A stretch of 64,000 bases of DNA from Pseudomonas guariconensis (GTDB taxonomy: Bacteria; Pseudomonadota; Gammaproteobacteria; Pseudomonadales; Pseudomonadaceae), in contig NZ_JADLJL010000002.1 of NCBI RefSeq assembly GCF_015680235.1, forward strand, positions 210,264 to 274,263, read 5' to 3'. The notes under the pieces are model-generated. The model was not told the DNA's origin, did no database searches, and saw only the letters and a list, made by a program, of their open reading frames with translations. The position numbers were made by a program, and so were the translations under genes. The stretch's first letter is position 1; every line of letters starts with the position of its first letter. Below are positions 44,884 to 53,022 of this stretch, in pieces.

Positions 44884-45204
44884 ACGAGCGGCTCCGGAGG
44901 CGGCGATGGGGCGCACGTTACAGGCCGAGGGCTGTATGCGGCAAGCCACCGGCCAGCGGGCATGTGACCCGAGGCCGCTTGGATATGGCCCTTACATCGT
45001 GCGAAGTATCTCGAAGCGTCGGGGAAAAACGCTACTCGCCAAATCTGTCCTGCCGATAGACAACCCGCAGCCTTGCCAGTCTTTTTATCATTCGACCTTG
45101 ATTAGGATCCTCGCATACAGCACAGGACTGCCGGCAATGGCGTCCTGATGTCGTGGGCGCTGCCCACTGAAAGCCCTATGGGGTATTTGCCGAGGAGATT
45201 GCCA
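44884..45204. other. 321-base divergent region between LysR and second tccC
   Basis: AT content rises around 45060-45120 just before the tccC leader, as expected for a promoter, but no clear LysR box (T-N11-A palindrome) or sigma-70 pair could be fixed by eye. GAGGAG at 45192-45197 is the tccC ribosome site. Confidence 0.4.
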
Positions 45205-47928
45205 ATGCCTGACCTTCCACAGGTTTTGCATCGAAACACACCCACCGTCACGGTTGTCGATAACCGCGGCCTGGCTGTACGCACTATCGCTTATTGCCGT
45301 AGGCCAGATGAGCTGCAAGTGACGGATGAGCGCATCACCCATCACCAACACGACGCCCGAGGCGTCCTGGCACGCAGTGCCGACCTCCGTTTGGCCGCGA
45401 CTGACAGGGCAAACTTCATCTACCGGTCGGACCTTGCCGGTACGGCCTTGCACACCCGCAGCATCGACGCTGGCACCTCGATAATTCTCAACGATGCCGC
45501 CGGCCGCCCGTTCATGGCGGTGTCCCAGGTTGCTACCGACGAAGACGGCCACGACGACCTGCGCCAGGCGGTCACCCGTACCTGGCAGTACGAGGCCCCG
45601 GCGCTGGCTGGCCGACCGCTGAGCGTGACGGAGCAGGTGGGCGACAGCGAGGCGCGAGTGACCGAGCGGTTCGTCTGGGCCGACACCACAGCACAAGCGC
45701 AAGCCCATAACCTGGTCGGGCAAGCGGTCAGTCATTACGACCCGGCTGGGCTGGTGAAAACGACCAGCATCACCTTGACCGGTGTGCCGAGCGCGGTGAC
45801 CCGGCAGTTGCTCAAGCATGCCGACAATCCTGATATCGCCGCCGACTGGCAGGGCGAAGGTGCCTCTGATTGGGACACCCGACTGGCCCTTGAGACCTAT
45901 ACGACCCAGAGCACGGCGGACGCGACAGGCACGCAGGTGACGACCCTCGATGCCGCAGGCCACCTGCAACGCGTGGCTTTCGACGTGGCCGGCCAGCTCA
46001 GCGGCAGCTGGCTGACGATCAAGGGCAAGGCCGAACAAACGATCGTCAAGGCCGTGAGCTACGCGGCGACCGGGCAGAAGCTGCGCGAGGAACATGGCAA
46101 CGGCGTGGTGACCACCTACACCTACGAACCCATGACCCAGCGCCTGGCCAGTATCAAGACCGAACGCCCGACGGGCCATGCCAGCGGCGCCAAGGTGCTG
46201 CAGGACCTGCGCTACGCCTACGACCCGGTCGGCAATGTGCTCAAGATCCGCAACGATGCCGAAGCCACCCGGTTCTGGCGCAACCAGAAGGTGGTACCGG
46301 AAAACACCTACACCTACGACAGCCTCTACCAACTCATCAGCGCCACCGGCCGTGAAATGGCCAACGCCGGCCAACAAGGCCGTCACCTGCCGCACGTCAC
46401 GCCCTTCGACAGTGCCACCTACACCCCATACACCCGCACGTACCGCTACGACACGGCGGGCAACCTGATCCAGATCCGCCACAGCGCCCCTGCCACGAAC
46501 AACGGCTACACCACTGATATCACCGTCAGCGAGCGTAGTAACCGGGCGGTGCTCAGTACCCTCGCCAAAGAGCCATCAGCCGTCGAAGCCCTGTTCACCC
46601 CAGGCGGCCAGCAGGCCGTGCTGTTGCCGGGGCAATCATTGGCCTGGACGCCGCGTGCCGAGCTTGAGCAGGTCGTATCGGTGAAGCGTGAAGGCAGTCC
46701 GGATGACCGCGAAAGCTACCGGTATGACAGCAGTAGCCAACGGGTGCTCAAAGCCAGTAGCCAGCAAACGGCCGGCAGCACTCAGGCCCAGCGGGTGATC
46801 TATCTGCCGGGGCTGGAGCTGCGTATTCACGCCAACGGCGACACGCTCATACAGGATTTGCAGGTGGCGACGGTGGGTGAGGCCGGCCGAGCCCAGGTGC
46901 GGGTCCTGCACTGGGAAGCCGGAAAGCCTGCCGATATTCCGAACGACCAGGTGCGCTACAGCTACGACAACCTGCTAGGCAGCAGCGCACTGGAAGTCGA
47001 TAGCGTCGGCAACCTGATCAGCCAGGAAGAGTATTACCCCTTTGGCGGCACGGCGGTATGGGCTGCACGCAACGAAGTCGAGGCCCGCTACAAGACCGTT
47101 CGTTATTCAGGCAAAGAGCGCGATGCCACAGGGCTGTACTACTACGGCTACCGCTATTACCAACCCTGGATAGGCCGATGGTTGGCTGCAGACCCTGCAG
47201 GTACCGTAGATGGACTGAACCTCTTTTATATGGTCCGGAATAACCCTATGCGTTTCGGAGACGATCAAGGTAAGTTTTCGATTGAACTGAATCGTAAAGC
47301 GTTCATGGTGGCGGCTGCGCTTGCCGGAATTGCATACCTCGCCACTCGTCGCTTCAGTAGGGAAAGCAGCGAAGCAGTTAAGGGGTTCACGGGGGGCGGA
47401 TATTTTTCCCGGAAGCCTCCGTTTCTAAAAAGCATACCGAGTGACACGAAGGATTATGGTGATTTCTCGATAACAAGATTCAATGATTGCCCGCCTGCGG
47501 AAAAGTCATTGTTGATCCAAGCGCATGGCAGGCTGCAATCGCCGGTCCATAAAATATATGATGTGTCGCAAGAATTGAACTTCTACACGAAGTTGAATAG
47601 GGTGCTGCAAGTGTCTTCAGCTGATGTTTTCAAGTTCCAAACGCGCCGGATTGAGCTTCCCGTTGTAGAGGTCATAAAAGAAGGGCATACAAGAGACTAT
47701 GAGCTACAGCATATAGGGACGTTCAATGAAAAGGATTCTGGGCTTCTATTTCATAGTGCGTTGTTCAATAGGGGTATAAGGGGTGGTGTTAATGCAAGCA
47801 ATGGTCTTCCCCTAATGGACGTTTTGACCGTGCACCCCTCCAAGCGCGTCCGCCTCAGCAAAATTCTTGACCAACTCCCTCGGTATAAGGAAGTAAACTG
47901 CTTTTTCTGTCGAGCACGAGTGGCATGA
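45205..47928 (+). CDS. tccC: TccC-type RHS toxin, second copy, unidentified tip
   Basis: A 907-residue protein. The TccC start (LHRNTPTVTVVDNRGLAVRTIAYCRRP), RHS/YD repeats and core RYSGKERDATGLYYYGYRYYQPWIGRWLAADPAGTVDGLNLFYMVRNNP are intact. The tip (~220 residues) begins with a hydrophobic stretch AFMVAAALAGIAYLA, then SLLIQAHGRLQSPVHKIYD and a Cys-containing end PRYKEVNCFFCRA. It shares nothing visible with the tip of the other TccC; the HG motif and FCR ending recall a putative-adhesin-like (Stv) domain in other Pseudomonas RHS proteins, a weak match. ATG 45205 has GAGGAG 7 bases upstream. It is a solo gene without TcB. Confidence 0.9.
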   Translation: MPDLPQVLHRNTPTVTVVDNRGLAVRTIAYCRRPDELQVTDERITHHQHDARGVLARSADLRLAATDRANFIYRSDLAGTALHTRSIDAGTSIILNDAAGRPFMAVSQVATDEDGHDDLRQAVTRTWQYEAPALAGRPLSVTEQVGDSEARVTERFVWADTTAQAQAHNLVGQAVSHYDPAGLVKTTSITLTGVPSAVTRQLLKHADNPDIAADWQGEGASDWDTRLALETYTTQSTADATGTQVTTLDAAGHLQRVAFDVAGQLSGSWLTIKGKAEQTIVKAVSYAATGQKLREEHGNGVVTTYTYEPMTQRLASIKTERPTGHASGAKVLQDLRYAYDPVGNVLKIRNDAEATRFWRNQKVVPENTYTYDSLYQLISATGREMANAGQQGRHLPHVTPFDSATYTPYTRTYRYDTAGNLIQIRHSAPATNNGYTTDITVSERSNRAVLSTLAKEPSAVEALFTPGGQQAVLLPGQSLAWTPRAELEQVVSVKREGSPDDRESYRYDSSSQRVLKASSQQTAGSTQAQRVIYLPGLELRIHANGDTLIQDLQVATVGEAGRAQVRVLHWEAGKPADIPNDQVRYSYDNLLGSSALEVDSVGNLISQEEYYPFGGTAVWAARNEVEARYKTVRYSGKERDATGLYYYGYRYYQPWIGRWLAADPAGTVDGLNLFYMVRNNPMRFGDDQGKFSIELNRKAFMVAAALAGIAYLATRRFSRESSEAVKGFTGGGYFSRKPPFLKSIPSDTKDYGDFSITRFNDCPPAEKSLLIQAHGRLQSPVHKIYDVSQELNFYTKLNRVLQVSSADVFKFQTRRIELPVVEVIKEGHTRDYELQHIGTFNEKDSGLLFHSALFNRGIRGGVNASNGLPLMDVLTVHPSKRVRLSKILDQLPRYKEVNCFFCRARVA

Positions 47929-48090
47929 AAACGTCTTTCTTTTTGTAACCAAGCGCGAAACTTTTGTCCTGCTCGTTGACGGTACAGGTAAGAAAAATGG
48001 TTCTTCACGAATATAGGGAAAGGTGTGCGCTGTCGGAAGATGAGTAGGGTGGCAGGCGCCTGTCTTGGGGTTTGAGGTGATGCGTAGATC

Positions 48091-48112
48091 GCGCGCCGCC
48101 CGCGCGGCGCGC
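48091..48112. other. very GC-rich hairpin after the second tccC
   Basis: GCGCGCCGC / GCGGCGCGC, 9-base perfect stem with a 4-base loop, between the convergent tccC and fpvF-like genes. No U-tract on either strand; it may still slow polymerase or block 3' decay. Confidence 0.4.
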
Positions 48113-48169
48113 GGTCTGGTCGCTTTTAACGAAAAGCCTTGATTTGGCATTCAAGCGGCACGTGCAGGC

Positions 48170-49048
48170 TCAGCCCTGACCCAGCGCCCCCACCACCTGC
48201 TCGACACTCACCTTCAAACCACCGACGGTATCCTCCGGTTCGCTGTCGATCACCAGCAGCCGGGCGCCACCGGCCTCGATTGCCGCCGCCAGGGCCGGCT
48301 CCGGCTGGCGGTGATGCAGCACCAGCGCCACGTCCTGGGCTTTCAGATTGTCGGTTAGCGTCTGCAGCGTGGCGGCATCCCATTGCCCATCGGCGGGCAA
48401 CAGCTGGTCCACCACGTCCAGATTCAGCCCGCTGGCCAGGTACCCCAAACGTTCGGACAGGCTGACCACACTGAGGTTGTCGACCTCGGCCAGACGTGTT
48501 TGCGACTCGGAGGCCAGGGCCAGCAATTGGCGCTTGAGGCCGGCGAGGTTGGCCTGGATCTTGTCCTTGTCGCCGGGCGACAGGCGTTCCAGGTCGTTGG
48601 CCACCACATCAGCCATGCGCCCGAGGTTGGTCGGGTTGAGCCAGGGATAGTGGGCAAAGGCTTCGTCTCCCTTGACCGCGATGCCCGGCAGGGCACCGTC
48701 CACCGGGCGCGCGGCATCGATCTCGACGATGCGGATATTGCTGCGCCGAGCCATGGGATACAGCGGGTCGTCGCGCCAGATCGAGCGTAGGCCGATGACC
48801 GCATCGGCCTGCTGCGCCGCCTTGTGCAGGCTGGCTCCACCGCGACCGCTGAAATAAGCAGGTTGGCGCGTGGCGGGCAGGTTGGCTGGTGCAGCGCGCT
48901 TGAGCTGTACCGAGGTGCCTTCGACCAGGGTCGCAGCCAGGCTGTGGGTCACCGGCAAGGTGGTCAGCACTTCGCTATCGGCAAGGGCCAAGGCGGGTAC
49001 GCCGCCCAGGGCGAGGGCCAGGGTCAGGTGCTTGAGGTTCAGGGTCAT
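48170..49048 (-). CDS. fpvF: metal/siderophore ABC transporter substrate-binding protein (FpvF-like)
   Basis: A 292-residue periplasmic protein with a signal peptide (LTLALALGGVPALALA) and the fold of TroA/ZnuA-type binding proteins (VTHSLAATLVEG, IGLRSIWRDDPLYPMARR, VALVLHHRQPEPAL). It is the last gene of the fpvGHJKCDEF-ordered operon. In P. aeruginosa FpvF works with FpvC to bind ferripyoverdine in the periplasm. Its ATG overlaps the permease stop (ATGA). Confidence 0.85.
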   Translation of the reverse strand: MTLNLKHLTLALALGGVPALALADSEVLTTLPVTHSLAATLVEGTSVQLKRAAPANLPATRQPAYFSGRGGASLHKAAQQADAVIGLRSIWRDDPLYPMARRSNIRIVEIDAARPVDGALPGIAVKGDEAFAHYPWLNPTNLGRMADVVANDLERLSPGDKDKIQANLAGLKRQLLALASESQTRLAEVDNLSVVSLSERLGYLASGLNLDVVDQLLPADGQWDAATLQTLTDNLKAQDVALVLHHRQPEPALAAAIEAGGARLLVIDSEPEDTVGGLKVSVEQVVGALGQG

Positions 49049-49944
49049 GCCGGGTTTCCTTGCAGGCGGGGGACGAGGGCGCGGGCCAGGGCCGCGAGGG
49101 CGAAGCAGGCGCCCGCGACCAGGATGATCGCCGCGCCCGAAGGCACAGGCAGGTCGAAGACGATGGGCAGCAGGATGCCCAGCAGGGTGCTGAGGGTGGC
49201 GATGGCCAGCGAAATGAAGAAAAAGCCCTTGAGCGACTGGCTGACCAGGCGCGCAGCGGCGGCCGGGATCACCAACAGGGCACCGACCAGGATCGCCCCG
49301 ATCACCTTCACCGATGCCACGGTGACCAAAGTCACCAGCACCACGAACAGGTAGTCCAGGGTCTTCACCGCCACCCCGCGCACCGCAGCCAGCTGCGGGT
49401 TGAAGCTGGCCAGCATGATGCGGTTGTACAGCGGCAAGGCCAGGGCCAGGACCAGCATCGCGACGATGCCCAGCACCACCAGGTCCTGGCCGCTGACCGT
49501 CAGTACCGAGCCGAACAGCACGTTCTCGAGGATATGCACGTTGATCTTGCCGGCCAGCATCAGCAGCAGGCTCGCGCCCAGCGCCAGGGACACCGAGAGG
49601 AACACGCCGATCAAGGTGTCCGGCGACAACCCGGTGCGGTTGCGCAGGAAGTTGAGCAGCATGCCGAACAGCAGGCAATAGCCGAACAGGCTGCCGTAGG
49701 GCCCGGTGTAGGGCTCGCCGAGCAGGATGCCGATGGCAACGCCGGTCAGCGCGGCGTGGCCGACCGCCTCGGAGAAGAAGGCAAAGCGCTTGACCACCAC
49801 CAGGGTGCCCAAGCCACCCAGCACGGGGCCGATCATCAGGCCCGCGAGCAGGGCGTTGATCACGAAACCGTAGGCCAGCGCCTCCGGCAGATAGCCCGCC
49901 GTGGCCCAGCCCTGGACCAGTTGGCGGAAGGCTTCATAGTTCAT
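49045..49944 (-). CDS. fpvE: ABC transporter permease (FpvE-like)
   Basis: A 299-residue inner-membrane permease of the ZnuB/TroC family with about eight helices (ALAYGFVINALLAGLMIGPVLGG, FFSEAVGHAALTGVAIGILLG, VIGAILVGALLVIPAAAARL). The EAVGHAALTGVAIG segment is the family motif that contacts the ATPase. The start MNYEAFRQLV at 49944 overlaps the ATPase stop by one base. It would move iron freed from pyoverdine into the cytoplasm. Confidence 0.9.
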   Translation of the reverse strand: MNYEAFRQLVQGWATAGYLPEALAYGFVINALLAGLMIGPVLGGLGTLVVVKRFAFFSEAVGHAALTGVAIGILLGEPYTGPYGSLFGYCLLFGMLLNFLRNRTGLSPDTLIGVFLSVSLALGASLLLMLAGKINVHILENVLFGSVLTVSGQDLVVLGIVAMLVLALALPLYNRIMLASFNPQLAAVRGVAVKTLDYLFVVLVTLVTVASVKVIGAILVGALLVIPAAAARLVSQSLKGFFFISLAIATLSTLLGILLPIVFDLPVPSGAAIILVAGACFALAALARALVPRLQGNPA

Positions 49945-50687
49945 CAGGCAAGGCTCTCGCTGCGAGGGTGGACGGAGAACAGGCCCAGCAGGCGCTCCGG
50001 GGTCAGGGCCTGGGCCGGTGGGGCGTCGAACAGCACTTGACGGCTCAGGCCGGTGACCCGGTCGGCCAGGCGTAGCACTGCCTCCAGGTCGTGCTCGATC
50101 CACAGCACCGTGGTGCCGGCCTGGCGCCAGGCCTGCAGCAGCTGCTCGAACACCTGGATGCCCGCTTCGTCCAGGGCCGACATGGGTTCGTCGAGCACCA
50201 GCAGCTGCGGTTCGGGGACCAGGCCCTGGGCCAACAGCACACGCTGGCGTTCACCGCCCGACAGCGCACCCATCCGCCGCTTGCGCTTGTCGAGCATGCC
50301 CACCCGTGCCAGGGCCGCGTCGATGGCGGGCCGGGCGTTGCGGGCAAGGCCCAGGAAGGCCGGGCGCTGCTGGCAGAGGGCAGCCATGAAGTCGTCCACG
50401 GTCATCGGCAGGCCACGGTCGAACTCCAGGGCCTGGGGCACGTAGCCGATCACTTCGCCTGGACCTGGCCAGTGCAGGGTGAGCCGGCCCTGGTGGGGCA
50501 TCTGCCCGAGCAGGGTCTTGACCAGCGAACTCTTGCCGCCGCCGTTGGGGCCGACGATGGCGTGCACGCTGCCGGGGGCCACGCTGAACCGTACCTGTTC
50601 GAGGATGCGCGTGCGCCCCAGGGTCAGGTCGATGCCGTCGAAGTCGATGCGTGGCCCACAGGCGGCATTGAGGTTGGCGGCGGTCAC
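49944..50687 (-). CDS. fpvD: ABC transporter ATP-binding protein (FpvD-like)
   Basis: A 247-residue ATPase with Walker A GPNGGGKSS, Q-loop YVPQALEF, signature LSGGERQRVLLAQ, Walker B LLVLDEPMSALDEAG and switch His in WIEHDLEAV. The GTG start at 50687 overlaps the preceding stop (GTGA). It energises the FpvE-like permease. Confidence 0.92.
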   Translation of the reverse strand: MTAANLNAACGPRIDFDGIDLTLGRTRILEQVRFSVAPGSVHAIVGPNGGGKSSLVKTLLGQMPHQGRLTLHWPGPGEVIGYVPQALEFDRGLPMTVDDFMAALCQQRPAFLGLARNARPAIDAALARVGMLDKRKRRMGALSGGERQRVLLAQGLVPEPQLLVLDEPMSALDEAGIQVFEQLLQAWRQAGTTVLWIEHDLEAVLRLADRVTGLSRQVLFDAPPAQALTPERLLGLFSVHPRSESLA

Positions 50688-51586
50688 GCGCGAGTCTCCT
50701 GGATGGCGCGCACGACGGTATCGAGGTTGCGCTTCATCTCCACTTCGTACTTGTCCTGGGTGTATTCGCCGTAGGAGATATGGGTCAGCGGGTAGATGCG
50801 CACGCCCGACTCGCGCTGAATGGTCTCGACGTAGGCGGACGGGAAGTCCATCTCCGAGAAGATCACCTGCACGTCCAGGGCCTTGAGCTGGTCGATGGTC
50901 TTCTTCAACTGGGCCGGGCTCGGCTCGATGCCATGGGCCGGCTCGACCACCGCGGTCACCTCCAGGCCGAAGTCGCGCACCAGGTAGTCGTAGGCGGCGT
51001 GGATGGTGGCCACGCGCAAGGACGCCTGTGGTGCCTGGGTGACCTTGGCCAGCGCCTCTGCGCGCAGGGTGCGCAGGCGTTTGGCGTAAGCCCGGGCATT
51101 GCTGCGGTAGAACGCTGCGTTGTCTGGGTCGAGCTTGCCCAGTTCGCGGGCGATGTTGTTGACCTGGGCGATGGTGGCGCTGATCGACAGGAAGGTGTGC
51201 GGGTTGACCACCTTGCCGGCGCCCCGGGCCGCGATGCCGGTGGCTGCCAGCAGCGGCACGTTGGCGTTGGCCTCGATGGTGGTGATGCCAGGCTTTTCGC
51301 TGGCGGCGATCATGCGGTCGGCGAAGTCGTCGTGGCCTACGCCGTTGAGCACGATCACATCCAGGGTGCCGATGCGCTTGATGTCCTCTGCACGTGGTTC
51401 ATAGGCGTGGGGGTTGAAACCGGCCGGAATCAGCGGCACCACCTCGGCCTTGTCGCCAACGATGTTGCTCACGTAGCTGTAATAGGGGTGCAGGGTGATG
51501 CCGATGCGCAGGGGCTTGCCGTTATCGGCCAGGGCCAGGACGGGCAGGGCGCAGGCCAGTAGCAGGGCGAGGGCGGAGCGGAGCAT
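50684..51586 (-). CDS. fpvC: metal ABC transporter substrate-binding protein (FpvC-like)
   Basis: A 300-residue cluster A-I binding protein with a signal peptide (LALLLACALPVLALA). Metal-site motifs include TLHPYYSYVSNIVG, GFNPHAYEPR, NPHTFLSI, ATIHAAYDYLVRDFG and VEPAHGIEPS, so several His ligands of the TroA/ZnuA kind are kept. By position it matches FpvC. A zinc or manganese role would be the alternative if it stood alone; its neighbours favour iron/pyoverdine. Confidence 0.9.
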   Translation of the reverse strand: MLRSALALLLACALPVLALADNGKPLRIGITLHPYYSYVSNIVGDKAEVVPLIPAGFNPHAYEPRAEDIKRIGTLDVIVLNGVGHDDFADRMIAASEKPGITTIEANANVPLLAATGIAARGAGKVVNPHTFLSISATIAQVNNIARELGKLDPDNAAFYRSNARAYAKRLRTLRAEALAKVTQAPQASLRVATIHAAYDYLVRDFGLEVTAVVEPAHGIEPSPAQLKKTIDQLKALDVQVIFSEMDFPSAYVETIQRESGVRIYPLTHISYGEYTQDKYEVEMKRNLDTVVRAIQETRA

Positions 51587-51602
51587 GGAGAAGTCCTTGG
51601 AT

Positions 51603-52172
51603 TCAGTGGCGGTGTTGGCGGGTGACCCCGGCGTCGTAATGGCTGACCACTTGCTGCCAGCCCGCGGCGATCAGCGCAGCGGGGGCGAGGTCGTCGGGTA
51701 CCACGGCGCTGCGGTCGCGACGTAGCCAGACATCGGCCGGTTGCCCCTGGCCTGGGGGCAGGATCAGCAGGAAGCTGCCGGCGACTGCGGCATCCTGGCT
51801 CTGGCCAAGGTACGCATCGCCTGGCAACCCTTGCCAATGATGCTGCCCGCGGCGCTGGCTGCTGGCGTCACGGGTGAAAGGCGGCAGGCCTTCCTCGGCC
51901 AAGGCCTCGACGCCTGGCAGGTAGCCGCTGTCTTCGCGCAACAGCTGGACTTCTTCGACCGCCACCCAGAGGTCGGTGTAGATGCCTTGCTCGGCTGCGC
52001 TGAGGTCGCGGCGGGCATCGATCTGGTGGCTGGCGATGGCCACCTCGTCCTGGCGCTCGCCGCGCAACAGCACCACCGTGGCGGCGAGGGCGACGATCAA
52101 CAAGGCACTGAGCAGCACGTAGAGGGTTTCGTGCCCGGCGCCGGCGGGGCGCACCACCTGGGCGCGGCTCAT
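51603..52172 (-). CDS. fpvK: FpvK-like membrane-anchored protein (DUF6162)
   Basis: A 189-residue protein with one N-terminal membrane segment (TLYVLLSALLIVALAATVVLL) and a periplasmic domain without known motifs. It is in the fpvK position; in P. aeruginosa FpvG, H, J and K form an inner-membrane complex needed for iron reduction and release from pyoverdine. Its start overlaps the fpvJ-like stop by 4 bases. Confidence 0.8.
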   Translation of the reverse strand: MSRAQVVRPAGAGHETLYVLLSALLIVALAATVVLLRGERQDEVAIASHQIDARRDLSAAEQGIYTDLWVAVEEVQLLREDSGYLPGVEALAEEGLPPFTRDASSQRRGQHHWQGLPGDAYLGQSQDAAVAGSFLLILPPGQGQPADVWLRRDRSAVVPDDLAPAALIAAGWQQVVSHYDAGVTRQHRH

Positions 52173-52486
52173 GGCGCGGCGATGTCGGCGTGGTCGACTT
52201 CCACCACATGCCCGGGGCCGGCGTCGAACAGCACGTAGAATTCGCCGTCGGGGCGCTTGAAGGTCAAGGTCGAGTCATCGCCCAGCTTGCCACCGACCAG
52301 CACCTGCTCGTCGTAGCCGATCACATCCAGCGTCACCCCAGGCGCACCGCTGCCGTCGGAGAAGCCACCCTTGCAGGTGATCTGCTCGCCGGACTCGGTG
52401 CATTCGCACATCGGGTTGTGGGCCAGCGCCGGGGTCGCGGCCAGGGCCAAGAGGGGCAGGGCGAGCCTGCGCAGCAGTGGTTTCAT
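52169..52486 (-). CDS. fpvJ: FpvJ-like small periplasmic protein
   Basis: A 105-residue protein with a signal peptide (LLRRLALPLLALAATPALA), a Cys-rich segment directly after cleavage (HNPMCECTESGEQITCKGGF) and a beta-rich body (VTLDVIGYDEQVLVGG). The ATG at 52486 follows AGGAGG and overlaps the fpvH-like stop (ATGA). The role comes from operon position. Confidence 0.82.
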   Translation of the reverse strand: MKPLLRRLALPLLALAATPALAHNPMCECTESGEQITCKGGFSDGSGAPGVTLDVIGYDEQVLVGGKLGDDSTLTFKRPDGEFYVLFDAGPGHVVEVDHADIAAP

Positions 52487-53022
52487 TTCTTGCCTCCTTG
52501 TTGCTCGAGCCAGGCCACGGTGGCCGGCGATGCCTTGGCCAGTGGGACCGAGGCCTGGTGCAGCTGGCCGTCCCAGCCTTCGATGGTGATCCACAGCGCA
52601 GCGTCAGGACGGGTACGCGCAGGCACCGGCAGCGAGGTGCCCATGCGATACGCCGGGCCGAAGAACAGCGTGCCCGCGGCGCGCAGGCTGCGGGGCTTGC
52701 CGACGCGCAGGTAGACAGCCTTGGCGCCCTCGACGCACTGCGTGCACAGCGCGGCATTGAACTGCTTGAAGTAGCCGGCCGGGCCATTGGCGCGCGGGGC
52801 TTCATCGCGCAATTCGGCCAGGTCCAGGCGGTAGGGGCCCACTTGGATATCGCGGATCAGGTTCGCGCCCAACCCGGCATCGCCGCGAAACAGCTTGGCG
52901 TCGGCAAAGTATTTGGGCATGAAGCCCAGGGGGATGAGGACCAGCAGGATGTTCAGGTGGAAACGCCACTTCAACCAGAACTGCTTCAGCGCGCTGGCCG
53001 GCAGGGTATGTGCCTGATTCAT
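52483..53022 (-). CDS. fpvH: FpvH-like inner-membrane protein
   Basis: A 179-residue protein with one membrane helix (FHLNILLVLIPLGFMPKYFA) and a periplasmic domain containing a CxxC motif (ALCTQCVEG) that might act in redox or metal contact. It matches FpvH by position between the PepSY protein and the FpvJ-like protein. 4-base overlaps on both sides. Confidence 0.82.
   Translation of the reverse strand: MNQAHTLPASALKQFWLKWRFHLNILLVLIPLGFMPKYFADAKLFRGDAGLGANLIRDIQVGPYRLDLAELRDEAPRANGPAGYFKQFNAALCTQCVEGAKAVYLRVGKPRSLRAAGTLFFGPAYRMGTSLPVPARTRPDAALWITIEGWDGQLHQASVPLAKASPATVAWLEQQGGKK

Noticed and set aside
48170..51586. Zinc or manganese uptake system (ZnuABC-type)
   Set aside because: The families alone would allow it, but gene order with the PepSY, FpvH-, FpvJ- and FpvK-like genes and the adjacent pyoverdine synthetase matches the ferripyoverdine system.
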